Origin: Polynucleobacter cosmopolitanus
Lineage (GTDB): Bacteria; Pseudomonadota; Gammaproteobacteria; Burkholderiales; Burkholderiaceae
Assembly (NCBI RefSeq): GCF_002224225.1
Contig: NZ_NJGG01000003.1
Coordinates: 186,001 to 250,000 of the forward strand
Direction of reading: 5' to 3'
Length of the DNA stretch: 64,000 nt
Shown: positions 52,705 to 62,440 of the stretch, in pieces
Numbering within the stretch: the stretch's first letter is position 1
Layout of the letters: each line of letters starts with the position of its first letter
Notes under the pieces: generated by a model
Database searches by the model: none
The model's input: only the letters and a program-made list of their open reading frames with translations
What the model was told of the DNA's origin: nothing
Made by a program: the position numbers and the translations under genes

Positions 52705-53739
52705 TTACTTTTTTAACTGATACTTTCTAACAGCTTCATTATGCGCTACCAGGGTCTCTGAAAAAGCGCTTCTGCCATCACCCTTGGAAACAAAATAAAT
52801 GGCTTTTGAGCTGCTTGGCTGAGCTGCGACTATTAAAGAGTTTTTACCTGGCATTGCGATCGGGGTGGGCGGCAAACCATAGCGCGTATAAGAATTGTAA
52901 GGGCCGTCTTTTAAGAGGTCTTTTTTCCTGAGGTTGCCATCAAACGATGCACCCATGCCATAAATGATGGTGGGATCGGTTTGCAGCTTCATGCCTATTT
53001 TCATGCGGTTATTGAATACGGCTGACACCAAACCGCGATCATCCGGGTGGCCCGTTTCCTTCTCAATGATGGAGGCCAACTTCAAAAGATCGTAAGGTGA
53101 CTTTAAGGGTGAGCCCTCATGGCGCTTGCTCCAAGCATCATTCAAATGATCCTGCATGGCTCGGTATGCCTTTTGGTAGATTGATGTATCGGTATCACCG
53201 GGCTCATACACATATGTATTGGGGAAAAACAAACCCTCAGGATGAGCTTCTTTGGCTTCCAACTTAGCCAGTAACTGTTTACTCGACAATCCTTTGGTCT
53301 CTTTCTTTAACTCAGGCTGAGCATCAATGGCTGCCTTGAATTGCGCAAAGGTCCACCCTTCAACCAATGTTACGCCAAGTTTGACGCTGTCCCCTCTAGC
53401 CATTTGAGCAAGGACAGAGGCCAAACTAGCACCCTTGGGGAAGTCATAAACGCCAGCCTTCAAGTTTTTTGCCAAGAAAAATGACCTGGCTACCAATTGA
53501 ACTCGCCAAACAGACACCTCAAGACCTTGAGCAGCCATTTGATTGGCAACACTGGTCACGTTCGATTTTGGATTGATTTTGACTCTGACAACATTTTGAG
53601 CACTGGCTTGCGGGGCATCATTAGGAACGGCAAGCGCCATGAAAGCCACATAAGAAATCATGAGTGCAACGGCCAATCCACCTATCAGGGTTAGCTTGAG
53701 TAAAAACTTAATAAAATTAGGTATATAAACAAAGTTCAT
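52705..53739 (-). CDS. mltG: Endolytic murein transglycosylase MltG
   Basis: Cuts nascent peptidoglycan glycan strands in the inner membrane. 345 residues from ATG 53739; the frame extends to 53817 but that part adds nothing typical. One N-terminal membrane helix (about 10-35), then the YceG domain with the catalytic Glu in SIIEKETG, the DPTIIYG motif and SYTRYGLPPTPI. Divergent from ygfZ across 50 bases, followed by tmk. Confidence 0.94.
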   Translation of the reverse strand: MNFVYIPNFIKFLLKLTLIGGLAVALMISYVAFMALAVPNDAPQASAQNVVRVKINPKSNVTSVANQMAAQGLEVSVWRVQLVARSFFLAKNLKAGVYDFPKGASLASVLAQMARGDSVKLGVTLVEGWTFAQFKAAIDAQPELKKETKGLSSKQLLAKLEAKEAHPEGLFFPNTYVYEPGDTDTSIYQKAYRAMQDHLNDAWSKRHEGSPLKSPYDLLKLASIIEKETGHPDDRGLVSAVFNNRMKIGMKLQTDPTIIYGMGASFDGNLRKKDLLKDGPYNSYTRYGLPPTPIAMPGKNSLIVAAQPSSSKAIYFVSKGDGRSAFSETLVAHNEAVRKYQLKK

Positions 53740-53789
53740 AGAGCTATATGATAAAAGCTTATTGATGAAGACAACTAAAAAACCATAAT

Positions 53790-54800
53790 ATGGCGCACAC
53801 CAGTAATAACAACTCAAATACCTGCTTCACACCACTCAAAGACTGGTCTTGTATCAGTGTGATTGGTCCAGACGCTGTGGATTTTTTACAAAATCAACTC
53901 ACCAACAGTGTGAAATCCATCACTAATACTCCAGCAGCTTCAATTGCAAGCCCTCATCAACAGAATCGCTTTGCGGGTTATTGCTCTGCCAAGGGTCGTT
54001 TGATGGCGAGCTTTTGGATTGCTCGCCAAGACACTTCTGTGGGAGGCGCGAATGTTGAAGCTACAGAATCACAGCCCGCTTTTTATTTATTTATATCAAA
54101 AGACTTGGCAGCTACTTTAGCCAAGCGCTTGAGCATGTTTGTCTTGCGCTCCAAGGTGAAGGTACTTGATTTAACCGAATCCATTGATATCTACGGTTAC
54201 GCTTTAGAAGCGAGCGAGTCACGGGATGAGCTAGCAAAAATGGTGGCCATCTCAGGTGTCATCACCGCTGAACTACCAGCCGTTACCATCAACCAAATGC
54301 AAACCAAACGATATCTTTTAGCGGTTCCAAAAAATCAAGCCATGAGCAATGTTCAAGATGGGGCTCTGCAAGCTTGGAATTGGCTGGAGATCCAAAGTGC
54401 CATTCCACGCATCACCCAAGCAACCTTTGAGCAATTTGTGCCACAAATGATCAATATGGAATCTTTGAAAGGCATTGATTTTCAGAAAGGCTGTTACCCA
54501 GGTCAAGAAGTTGTGGCAAGAAGCCAGTACCGGGGCACGATCAAGCGCCGCTTGCAGGTGGCTCATCTGATTCATTGTGAAGAGATCTTGCCAGGCGCTG
54601 AAATTTTCCATAGTGATGATCCATCTCAACCCTGCGGTATGGTTGTTTTGGCCGCTTCTCATCCTTCGATCAATGACCGCATGGATATCCAGGTGGAATG
54701 CAAATTAGAAGCACTTCAATCTGGATCAGTGCATTTAGGTTCAGCCACTGGTCCTGCATTGAGCTTCGCAGCATTGCCCTATCCTTTGATTGAAATATAA
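53790..54800 (+). CDS. ygfZ: Folate-binding protein YgfZ
   Basis: GcvT-fold, tetrahydrofolate-binding protein that supports assembly or repair of some iron-sulfur enzymes. 336 residues. The family hallmark KGCYPGQE with Cys235 is present. It lies divergent to mltG, the common place in Burkholderiales. Confidence 0.93.
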   Translation: MAHTSNNNSNTCFTPLKDWSCISVIGPDAVDFLQNQLTNSVKSITNTPAASIASPHQQNRFAGYCSAKGRLMASFWIARQDTSVGGANVEATESQPAFYLFISKDLAATLAKRLSMFVLRSKVKVLDLTESIDIYGYALEASESRDELAKMVAISGVITAELPAVTINQMQTKRYLLAVPKNQAMSNVQDGALQAWNWLEIQSAIPRITQATFEQFVPQMINMESLKGIDFQKGCYPGQEVVARSQYRGTIKRRLQVAHLIHCEEILPGAEIFHSDDPSQPCGMVVLAASHPSINDRMDIQVECKLEALQSGSVHLGSATGPALSFAALPYPLIEI

Positions 54801-54814
54801 GTTAAAGCAATAGG

Positions 54815-55663
54815 ATGTGTTTAGTTCTGACCTCATGGCAATCACACCCAGACTACCCTTTGGTGGTTTTGGCAAATCGCGATGAGTTTTATGAGCGGGC
54901 CACAGATGCCATGCATTGGTGGCGAGATCATCCTCATATATTAGCCGGGCGCGACCTTGCTGATGTCAAAGGGGAAGCTGGTACATGGATGGGCTTCAGT
55001 AAAACGGGTCGATTTGCAGCTCTTACTAATGTTCGAGCCCCCAGTGAAAAAAATCCTGACACTCCAACCCGAGGAGAAATCACCGCCAGCTTTTTGAAAA
55101 GTGATCAGGCACCCGCACAGTTCATCACCTCCCAAGGTTCAAGCTTTGGGCGATACAACGGCTTCAATTTACTTGCAACGGACTTATCAAAAGAAACGCC
55201 CTCCTTGGTTTGGTTCAGTAACCGAGTGCAAATGGGTCAATCTTTGCGCCCAAGAAAAACCATGAATCCTCAAGCACTGAAGCCTGGCATTTATGGTTTA
55301 TCCAATGGCATGCTTGATACACCTTGGCCAAAAGTTCAGCATCGCGTGGGTGCTTTTGCTCAATTATTAGCGATGGACACCGGGCAATTTAAACGCGCTG
55401 AACACTATTTGCGCATGATGGAAGACATGACCCAAGCTCAGGATGAATACTTGCCTCAAACCGGGGTTTCTTATGAATGGGAAAAAGTTCTGTCTTCAGC
55501 CTTCATCAGAACCCCGAACTACGGCACGCGATCAAGTTCATTGATTCGGGTGCGCAAAGATGGTCATTTTGAAGTGATAGAAAAGCGTTTTGATGCTGAC
55601 AAAGAAATTGGCACTCAATCCTTTGAGGGGCGCCTTGAAAATTTCCTAAGCACCCGGGTTTAA
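54815..55663 (+). CDS. NRDE/TANGO2 family protein
   Basis: 282 residues. N-terminal MCLVLTSW, then VVLANRDEF, AGRDL, GTWMGF and FAALTNVR, the ordered motifs of the NRDE (TANGO2) family, which resembles Ntn-hydrolases with Cys2 as possible nucleophile. Biochemical role in bacteria is unsettled; haem transfer and lipid metabolism have been proposed for homologues. 14 bases after ygfZ, so probably co-transcribed. Confidence 0.9.
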   Translation: MCLVLTSWQSHPDYPLVVLANRDEFYERATDAMHWWRDHPHILAGRDLADVKGEAGTWMGFSKTGRFAALTNVRAPSEKNPDTPTRGEITASFLKSDQAPAQFITSQGSSFGRYNGFNLLATDLSKETPSLVWFSNRVQMGQSLRPRKTMNPQALKPGIYGLSNGMLDTPWPKVQHRVGAFAQLLAMDTGQFKRAEHYLRMMEDMTQAQDEYLPQTGVSYEWEKVLSSAFIRTPNYGTRSSSLIRVRKDGHFEVIEKRFDADKEIGTQSFEGRLENFLSTRV

Positions 55664-55676
55664 TACTCTTAATGCT

Positions 55677-56363
55677 CTAGGCTAAATCAATGCCCTGCAC
55701 CAACTGATAGCCGTATTTGTAGAGTGCCTTGATGGTCACACCTTCAGCACCCGCTTCAGCCATCTTTTTACGCAAACGCACAATCTGAACTTCTAAAGTA
55801 GCTTTAGGCGTATTAGATGTATTGCTGCTGACTTGTTGAAGCAAAGATTCAAAATCCAAACGCTGCTGATCTGCTTGAAGCAAGGCCAATAAAATATCCA
55901 AATCGATCTTACTCAAAGAAACTGTTTGAGTACCCTTCAAAGTGACATTCTTTTCATTCAAGATCAAGTTGCCACCCAGATCTTTGTACCTCAAAATGCG
56001 CTTAGACAAGCTTGAAACTGCCGCCTGAAATTCAGTAATCGCAATCGGTTTAGGCAGATAAATATCAGCGCCAGCTTCATACCCTTGTATCTTATCCAGC
56101 TCAGAGGATCTGGCAGTGATCATGATGATGAAGGTGTCTGGATAACTTTCTTTGATTCTCTTAGCAATACTGAGACCATCCTCGCCAGGAAGATTTAAAT
56201 CCAAAATCAATAATTCAAAAATAGTCTTTGGTGATGCTGCATCGAGTTCATATGCGTCACGAAATCCTTGCGCTAAATACCCCTTCTCTAAGAGGGCGTC
56301 GAGTAACATTTCGCGGAGTACATCGTGGTCTTCAACCACGGCGATATTTATTTTGGAAGGCAT
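55677..56363 (-). CDS. two-component response regulator (OmpR-like)
   Basis: 228 residues from ATG 56363. Receiver domain with phospho-acceptor Asp55 in LLILDLNLPGEDG, acidic pocket residues Glu11/Asp12 and a later Lys in YLPKP; C-terminal winged-helix DNA-binding domain (about 130-225). The start overlaps the end of the sensor kinase gene by 16 bases. Target genes are unknown. Confidence 0.9.
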   Translation of the reverse strand: MPSKINIAVVEDHDVLREMLLDALLEKGYLAQGFRDAYELDAASPKTIFELLILDLNLPGEDGLSIAKRIKESYPDTFIIMITARSSELDKIQGYEAGADIYLPKPIAITEFQAAVSSLSKRILRYKDLGGNLILNEKNVTLKGTQTVSLSKIDLDILLALLQADQQRLDFESLLQQVSSNTSNTPKATLEVQIVRLRKKMAEAGAEGVTIKALYKYGYQLVQGIDLA

Positions 56364-58168
56364 AAGATGAATTTTACCCAACCGCTCTTGGGTTGATAGG
56401 TGATTGAACCCTTGAGCATCTCTGCCAAGGCTTTGACTAAATAAAGGCCTAAGCCAGAGCCGCTGATGTGGTGGGCGTTCGAGCTGCGATAAAACTTATC
56501 AAAGACCACATCGCTGGCAGGCATACCAGCAATATTGGGTAAATTACTGATGGTCATGATGACTTGTTCATCACTTTCTTTGCATTCAATCGAAATGATG
56601 CTTTCTTCTTTTGAGTACTTCAAAGCGTTTTCAATCAAATTACCCAAAATAATCTGAACTAAAAATGAATCAGACTGAATCTTCAAGTTTGAAGGCATGT
56701 CTATTTCAAAGCGATGGATCTGAGTGCCCAGCAATGATTGAAGTAACTCACTCACATCTAATTCAGTTTTTTGTATTGGATAAGATCCTTGGTCCAAACG
56801 ACTCATTTGTACCGAGCGATCAATGATTTGATTCAAATCGGTGATGGCTTTATTCGCGTGGGACTCATAGCGGTTATTTTTCAACCCCGAGTCAACAGCC
56901 AACTTGATGACCGCAAGAGGCGTTTTTAATTCGTGGGACAACATCGCCATGAACTTTGACTGACGCTCATTCTCAGCCCTCTGGAAAGCAATCTCTTGAT
57001 TTGAAACCAAAGCTGTCTTTTCCAACTCAAGCAATTGCTTTTCTTGATAGCGCAAATCAGATAGCAATAAGATGAACATCAAAATCGAAAATACAAAACC
57101 ATTCAGGAGGCTGGCGTACAAGCTGACTGCCACTCCGTCAATCAAACCCAATGGTGGTGCCACTGCAAATAAAATACTTCCCACCAAGGCAGAGTAAACA
57201 AAAGCAATTGGATATTTGTTTGGGACTTTTGGCTTTTTAATAAAAATAAAGAGAGCCAAATAAGCAAATATCAAAGTGGCTGGCATCATCAATAACAAAG
57301 ATAAAGACAAAGCGATCTGACGGTCATAGAACAGATAGATAGCGTACAGGCCTAAATAAAGCAATGTCACTAGATTAAACGTCCAGTTGATGATGCGATT
57401 ATTAAACAAGTTCTTGAGTAGACTGCGGTGAAACAAAACGCCTGTGAAAATATGACTGATCACAAAAAGACCGAATAATAAGTCCATCAATAAAGGGTGA
57501 CCCGGTAAAATGAAGCGCGGCATATAACCTGTGAACGCACTGGCGTAGAGCAATTCGAAAAATTCAAACAAAGCAAATAGGCGCCAATGGGTTTGCTTGC
57601 TAAGCCAACCAATCGTGGTTGAAATCAACATCAAAATAATCAATGAGCCGAAATAGATTCCCAGTAAGGTGTCGCGTTGACCCTCAAGTTGAGAAAAATG
57701 CTTCTGTGACACAACTTCCAAACTCATCAAACTGGTGCTGGTGGTTTGAAGTCTTAAGTAAATGACATTCTCAGCCTGTGGATGAAGATTAAAGCTCAGT
57801 GCCGTGTGTTGATTGTCGCGATCAGCAAAAGGATAGCGATCGCCCGTGCTTGAGCTCACCCAACGCTGTTCCACTCGCTGGTACAAAGTGACATCATCCA
57901 AATACGTTGGCAAGATGCGTAAGACCAAACTTTCTTTGGCTTCTTTCTTATAAGATACCTTGAGCCAAATGGGATGCTTAGAATACCCTTTGGCCAATAA
58001 ATGCTGAAATGGTTCAAAAGGTGATTGCGTGACCTGCTCGATCACTGCCTGACCTGAGTGATCAATCCAATGAGCTTGGTTCTGGATTAAATTGATACCC
58101 TGATTAGCTGATGCTTGATAACTGATCAAGCCAAGCCATACCAGGGCAATGAATTTACTCAAACGCAT
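56348..58168 (-). CDS. 7TMR-DISM sensor histidine kinase
   Basis: 606 residues. Signal peptide (about 1-21), an extracytoplasmic DISM-type domain (about 30-160), seven membrane helices (about 168-370), a short coiled coil, HisKA with His412 in SHELKTPLA, and HATPase with N box NLIENALKYS (510-519) and SGSGLGLYLVK (569-579). DISM domains are linked to binding of carbohydrates or other small ligands; the ligand here is not known. Overlaps the thioesterase gene (TAATG) and the regulator gene, so all three are one operon. Confidence 0.92.
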   Translation of the reverse strand: MRLSKFIALVWLGLISYQASANQGINLIQNQAHWIDHSGQAVIEQVTQSPFEPFQHLLAKGYSKHPIWLKVSYKKEAKESLVLRILPTYLDDVTLYQRVEQRWVSSSTGDRYPFADRDNQHTALSFNLHPQAENVIYLRLQTTSTSLMSLEVVSQKHFSQLEGQRDTLLGIYFGSLIILMLISTTIGWLSKQTHWRLFALFEFFELLYASAFTGYMPRFILPGHPLLMDLLFGLFVISHIFTGVLFHRSLLKNLFNNRIINWTFNLVTLLYLGLYAIYLFYDRQIALSLSLLLMMPATLIFAYLALFIFIKKPKVPNKYPIAFVYSALVGSILFAVAPPLGLIDGVAVSLYASLLNGFVFSILMFILLLSDLRYQEKQLLELEKTALVSNQEIAFQRAENERQSKFMAMLSHELKTPLAVIKLAVDSGLKNNRYESHANKAITDLNQIIDRSVQMSRLDQGSYPIQKTELDVSELLQSLLGTQIHRFEIDMPSNLKIQSDSFLVQIILGNLIENALKYSKEESIISIECKESDEQVIMTISNLPNIAGMPASDVVFDKFYRSSNAHHISGSGLGLYLVKALAEMLKGSITYQPKSGWVKFILCLPK

Positions 58169-58611
58169 TATTTTTCTTCTTTGGAAGCTCGTTTTGAAGG
58201 CAATTCTTTAAAGTACTTGAAGGTGGCACTACCCATACAGCAGATGCGATCGCGTTCATCGTAGAGTTTGGCCTCTACAAACGCCATGGTCGGTGTTGCG
58301 TGGACTGTTTTTGCAGCCACCCTAATAATGCCCTGAGCGGCTTGCATGAAATTAGCTTTTAATTCAATCGTGACCACACCACGTCCGGCCTCATCAGAAG
58401 CCCTTGCAGCAACAGCCATGCCCACATCCATCAAGGTCAATAAAACCCCACCATGGGCCACTTCCCAACTGTTATTGTGCTCAGGCTTAAGAGATAAAAC
58501 GACTTCGCCTTCGCCCAATTCAGCACGCAAACAGCGCACACCCAGCAGTTTTAAAAAGGGAACATCCAGTTCCACACCCAGTTCTTTCAGTTGTTTTTGA
58601 TCCATAGCCAT
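58168..58611 (-). CDS. PaaI/YdiI-type hotdog thioesterase
   Basis: 147 residues with the hotdog fold; motif HGGVLLTLMDVGMAVAAR with the family His-Gly-Gly and a nearby catalytic Asp. Hydrolyses acyl- or aryl-CoA of uncertain identity. A basic tail (SKRASKEEK) ends the protein. First gene of an operon with the sensor kinase and regulator, which may hint at a link between an aromatic or acyl-CoA and the signal. Divergent from selO. Confidence 0.88.
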   Translation of the reverse strand: MAMDQKQLKELGVELDVPFLKLLGVRCLRAELGEGEVVLSLKPEHNNSWEVAHGGVLLTLMDVGMAVAARASDEAGRGVVTIELKANFMQAAQGIIRVAAKTVHATPTMAFVEAKLYDERDRICCMGSATFKYFKELPSKRASKEEK

Positions 58612-58701
58612 ATATTAATCGGGGTTATCCAGGCCTTAAAGAACTTTTCTGCAAATATTTCAAAAGCTACCTAGAATGAGGCATTAGAAAAAAGAACACT
58701 T

Positions 58702-60147
58702 ATGCCCTTTCAATTACCTGCCAGCGACTCTCTAGCCCTGGCTCAAAACCTCCAGCCGACCCCTATTCCTGACCCATATTGGGTTGGTTTCTCTGAAAGT
58801 CTTGCCAAATCTCTTGCCATACCCACCCAAGATGGATTGCCAAATGATTCCGCTTGGCTCCAAGTCTTGGCTGGCAACCAAACACATGTTGGCGAGCATA
58901 ACTTTATTCCCTATGCCACTGCCTACAGCGGTCATCAGTTTGGAGTTTGGGCAGGTCAATTGGGTGATGGTCGCGCGATCCACTTGGGCGATGTGAATGG
59001 ACAAGAGCTTCAATTAAAAGGGGCTGGCAAAACAGCTTATTCAAGAATGGGCGATGGGCGAGCTGTTTTGCGCTCATCAATCCGAGAGTTTTTATGCAGT
59101 GAAGCCATGCACGCTTTGGGCGTGCCCACATCACGTGCTTTAGCCGTGGTTGGTTCAGATATGCCCGTATTTCGTGAAACCAGAGAAACGGCAGCTGTAT
59201 GTGCACGAGTAGCCCCTAGCTTTTTGCGCATTGGCCACATTGAGCACTACGGCCAAAATCACATGCATGAAGAATTGCGCCTGACCCTCAATCATTTGAT
59301 TGAGCATTACTACCCTGAATGCGCTAATAGCCCCACGCCCTATTTGAGTCTTCTAGAACAGATAGCTTTCCGGACTGCTCGCATGGTTGCCCAATGGCAA
59401 TCTTTGGGCTTTTGTCATGGAGTTCTAAATACGGATAACACCAGTTTGTTGGGGCTGACCTTGGACTATGGTCCGTTTGGATTTTTAGATACTTTTCAGA
59501 TAGATCACATTTGCAATCATTCTGATCACGGTGGTCGATATGCTTATCACCGCCAAGCTGAAGTCTTGCATTGGAATCTATATTGTTTGGCCAGCGCCAT
59601 GCTAGAGGCTTTACAAGAAGAATTGCAGGCAGTATTAGGCTTAGAACAAGAAGCGTCGATTCAAAAAATCAAAGACACCTTGGATCATTACAACCGCGAG
59701 TACGCCAACCATTGGCAAAGTTTATTCAGACAAAAATTAGGTTTAAGCATCCAATATCAAGAAGACGTGGCTTTACTCGAAGAACTCTTGCAAGGACTGC
59801 ATCACAATCAACTTGATTACACCTTGTTTTTTAGAAACCTTTCTGAAGGTCAAGATGTACCAAAGTCATTAGATGCATGGGCAAAGAAATACCAAGAACG
59901 CTTAAGTCTTGAAAAGCACTCTAAAGATCAGCGTTTGGAACAAATGCGACAAATCAATCCCAAGTATGTTTTGCGTAATCATTTGGCACAAAACGCGATT
60001 GAATTAGCACAAAAGAAGGATTTCTCTGAAGTTGCACGTTTATTGAAGATTCTAGAAAATCCCTATGAATCTCAAGCAGTTTCTGAAGACTATGCCATGG
60101 GTCCTCCTCCCGAATTAGCCCATGTGTCCATCAGTTGCTCTTCTTAG
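58702..60147 (+). CDS. selO: Protein adenylyltransferase SelO (YdiU)
   Basis: Kinase-fold enzyme that transfers AMP to Ser/Thr/Tyr residues of proteins, linked to redox balance. 481 residues, near E. coli (478). Visible: [20 protein letters not shown] glycine/lysine region and [20 protein letters not shown] catalytic/metal region. Two cysteines match those known to form a disulfide in E. coli SelO: Cys271 in HICNHSD and Cys479 in the C-terminal CSS. Next gene is msrB. Confidence 0.93.
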   Translation: MPFQLPASDSLALAQNLQPTPIPDPYWVGFSESLAKSLAIPTQDGLPNDSAWLQVLAGNQTHVGEHNFIPYATAYSGHQFGVWAGQLGDGRAIHLGDVNGQELQLKGAGKTAYSRMGDGRAVLRSSIREFLCSEAMHALGVPTSRALAVVGSDMPVFRETRETAAVCARVAPSFLRIGHIEHYGQNHMHEELRLTLNHLIEHYYPECANSPTPYLSLLEQIAFRTARMVAQWQSLGFCHGVLNTDNTSLLGLTLDYGPFGFLDTFQIDHICNHSDHGGRYAYHRQAEVLHWNLYCLASAMLEALQEELQAVLGLEQEASIQKIKDTLDHYNREYANHWQSLFRQKLGLSIQYQEDVALLEELLQGLHHNQLDYTLFFRNLSEGQDVPKSLDAWAKKYQERLSLEKHSKDQRLEQMRQINPKYVLRNHLAQNAIELAQKKDFSEVARLLKILENPYESQAVSEDYAMGPPPELAHVSISCSS

Positions 60148-60205
60148 GATCTTGCGACTGTTTTCCGCACACTACTTATCTGACAATCACTCGTACAATC
60201 AAGCC

Positions 60206-60592
60206 ATGAAGAAAACTGATCAAGAGTACCAAGCCACACTCAGTGACATTGAGTACCGCGTCACACGCCAAGCAGCCACAGAACATCCTTTCAGTGGCCG
60301 TTACTGGGATCATTGGGAAGCTGGAAAGTATGAATGTGTTTGCTGTGGCACCCCTTTGTTTGCCTCAGATACAAAGTTTGATGCTGGTTGTGGTTGGCCA
60401 AGTTATTTTCAGCCTTTAGAAGCGGATGTGATTGCTGAACACAAGGACATGGCACATGGCATGATCCGTATGGAAGTACGTTGTAAAAACTGTGACGCTC
60501 ATTTAGGCCATGTGTTTGAGGACGGTCCTGCCCCAACTGGTTTGAGGTACTGCATCAACTCAGCTTCGTTAAAATTCAAGGATAAGGCTTGA
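60206..60592 (+). CDS. msrB: Peptide-methionine (R)-S-oxide reductase MsrB
   Basis: Reduces methionine-R-sulfoxide in proteins. 128 residues from ATG 60206; an earlier ATG at 60122 lies inside selO and is unlikely. Zinc cysteines Cys44/Cys47 (CVCC) and Cys93/Cys96 (CKNC), catalytic Cys116 in RYCINSASL. No signal peptide, so cytoplasmic. 58 bases after selO. Confidence 0.95.
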   Translation: MKKTDQEYQATLSDIEYRVTRQAATEHPFSGRYWDHWEAGKYECVCCGTPLFASDTKFDAGCGWPSYFQPLEADVIAEHKDMAHGMIRMEVRCKNCDAHLGHVFEDGPAPTGLRYCINSASLKFKDKA

Positions 60593-60658
60593 TCAGCGTT
60601 TTCTGACTTGTCATATCTTTAGAAATAATTCTTAGAATTAATGATTAAAAAGTGATTT

Positions 60659-61207
60659 ATGAAATTTTTATTTGATTTACTGCCGGTTATTTTATTTTTC
60701 GTTGCATTCAAGATGGCGGACATTTATGTCGCTACTGCTGTGGCCATCATTGCCACGATTGCTCAAATTGGCTGGCTAGGTTTGAAATACCGCAAAGTTG
60801 AACCGATGCAATGGGCCAGCTTAGGTCTGATCGTGGTCTTCGGCGGTTTAACCATCGGTTTGCAAGATAAGACCTTTATTCAGTGGAAGCCAACCATTTT
60901 GTATTGGTTGTTTGCAGTGGGTCTTTGGGCCAGCGTCACTTTCTGGAATAAGAATCTGATTCAGATGGCCATGGGCAAACAAATACGTTTCAAGCCAGAG
61001 GCTGAAAAACAACTTTGGCCTCAATTGAACTTGGCATGGAGTTTGTTCTTTTTGTTCATGGGTTTACTGAACTTATATGTGGCTTATCAATTTGATGAAG
61101 ACACTTGGGTGAACTTTAAGTTATTCGGCGGTATGGGTTTGTTATTTGCCTTTGTGGTGGCCCAAGGCTTTTGGTTGAATAAATTCATTGATCACGAGGA
61201 AGTTTGA
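60659..61207 (+). CDS. yciB: YciB inner-membrane protein (intracellular septation protein A)
   Basis: 182 residues with five membrane helices; starts MKFLFDLLPVILFF, typical of the family. Implicated in envelope integrity and septation, mechanism unresolved. Overlaps the extended frame of the next gene; the true BolA start lies four bases beyond its stop. Confidence 0.94.
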   Translation: MKFLFDLLPVILFFVAFKMADIYVATAVAIIATIAQIGWLGLKYRKVEPMQWASLGLIVVFGGLTIGLQDKTFIQWKPTILYWLFAVGLWASVTFWNKNLIQMAMGKQIRFKPEAEKQLWPQLNLAWSLFFLFMGLLNLYVAYQFDEDTWVNFKLFGGMGLLFAFVVAQGFWLNKFIDHEEV

Positions 61208-61211
61208 CTCG

Positions 61212-61475
61212 ATGAGCACTCCAAATCCCCGTATCGAGAAATACGAGCTTGCCTTAAAACAAGCATTACCGATTGACGCATTGAAGATTGATGATGAAAG
61301 TCATTTACATGCAGGTCATGCCGGTGCCCAGGGTGGTGCAGGACATTACCGCATAAATATCAAATCCAATGCCTTCAATGGCCTATCTAGGGTACAGCAA
61401 CACCGTCTGGTGTATGATGCTCTATCAGCTTGGATGCCCCATGAAATCCATGCTTTAGCGATTGTGATCCAGTAG
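61212..61475 (+). CDS. BolA family protein
   Basis: 87 residues from ATG 61212, preceded by GAGGA at 12 bases. Contains the BolA fold with HAGHAGAQGG and a conserved His in HLHAGH and PHEIHALAI. BolA proteins bind monothiol glutaredoxins and [2Fe-2S] clusters. Upstream in-frame ATG at 61188 would overlap yciB. Typical order yciB-bolA-parvulin in Burkholderiales. Confidence 0.9.
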   Translation: MSTPNPRIEKYELALKQALPIDALKIDDESHLHAGHAGAQGGAGHYRINIKSNAFNGLSRVQQHRLVYDALSAWMPHEIHALAIVIQ

Positions 61476-61526
61476 TTATGCAGTAACTAATTGGCTTTAT
61501 TAACTTATTCAAAATATCTAAACATC

Positions 61527-62333
61527 ATGAAGAAATTACTCCCGACTTTGGCCCTTTCTGTTGCAGCCACCATGACCATCACGGGTGCTTTGAGCACCCC
61601 TGCTTTGGCACAAAATGCAGCGGTTGTGAACGGCAAAGCCATTCCAAAAGCAAAATTAGATAAATTAATCGCTAATTCTGGTCAAGGCAGTAATCCTGAG
61701 TTGCGTGAGCGTGCTCGCGATATGTTGATCACCCGTGAGTTGATCAATCAAGAGGCTATCAAACGCGGTTTGCTGACCAATGACGATATTCAAGAACAAC
61801 TTGAGCAAGCTCGCTTGAATATCTTGGTAGGTGCTGTATTTGAAGATTACATTGCGCGTGGCGGCGTATCTGATGCAGAGTTAAAGGCATCTTACGAGCA
61901 GATCAAGACTCAATTTGAAGGCACTGAATACAAAGTTCGCCATATTTTGGTTGAAAAAGAAGCCGATGCCAAAGCATTGATCGCAAAAATCAAAGCCGGT
62001 GAAAAATTTGAAGATTTGGCCAAAGCCAATTCTAAAGATCCAGGTTCTGCTGCCAATGGTGGTGACTTGGATTGGATGACGCCGCAGGCGCTGGTCCCAG
62101 AGTTCTCTAAAGTGATGGTGGCCTTGCAAAAAGGTCAAATGACTGAGAAACCTGTGAAATCACAGTTTGGTTTCCATGTGATTCGCGTTGATGATATGCG
62201 TCAAGCCAAGGTTCCTGATTTGGCTGAGCTCAAGCCTCAATTAATTCAGATGATGAGCCAAGATCAAAACTGGCAACGAGCTAAATTTGAAGAAATGCTC
62301 AAAAATCTGAAAGCCAAGGCAAAAATTCAATAA
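61527..62333 (+). CDS. periplasmic parvulin-type peptidyl-prolyl isomerase
   Basis: 268 residues from ATG 61527. Signal peptide (about 1-29, ending ALAQ), a helical N-terminal chaperone-like part, then a single parvulin domain (about 135-230: YKVRHILVEKE, FEDLAKANSKDPGS, GGDLDWMTP, FGFHVIRVDD). Related to PpiC and PrsA. Ends before a strong terminator at 62381. Confidence 0.94.
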   Translation: MKKLLPTLALSVAATMTITGALSTPALAQNAAVVNGKAIPKAKLDKLIANSGQGSNPELRERARDMLITRELINQEAIKRGLLTNDDIQEQLEQARLNILVGAVFEDYIARGGVSDAELKASYEQIKTQFEGTEYKVRHILVEKEADAKALIAKIKAGEKFEDLAKANSKDPGSAANGGDLDWMTPQALVPEFSKVMVALQKGQMTEKPVKSQFGFHVIRVDDMRQAKVPDLAELKPQLIQMMSQDQNWQRAKFEEMLKNLKAKAKIQ

Positions 62334-62380
62334 GCTCTGAGCTGTTTAGTTAAAGTCCCACTACCGTAATAAAAAAGTAC

Positions 62381-62413
62381 AAAGCCATCTTTTTAAAATA
62401 AGATGGCTTTTTT
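62381..62413 (+). terminator. rho-independent terminator after the parvulin gene
   Basis: AAAGCCATCTT (62381-62391) pairs perfectly with AAGATGGCTTT (62400-62410); T residues follow (62408-62413). An 11-bp stem with 8-base loop, the clearest terminator in the window. It separates the yciB-bolA-parvulin genes from the oxidoreductase gene. Confidence 0.85.
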
Positions 62414-62440
62414 GTTTGTTTCATTTGAAAGAGATTTGTC

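Noticed and set aside
60122..60205. N-terminal extension of msrB into selO
   Set aside because: These codons overlap the selO C-terminus in another frame and add no export signal or known domain.
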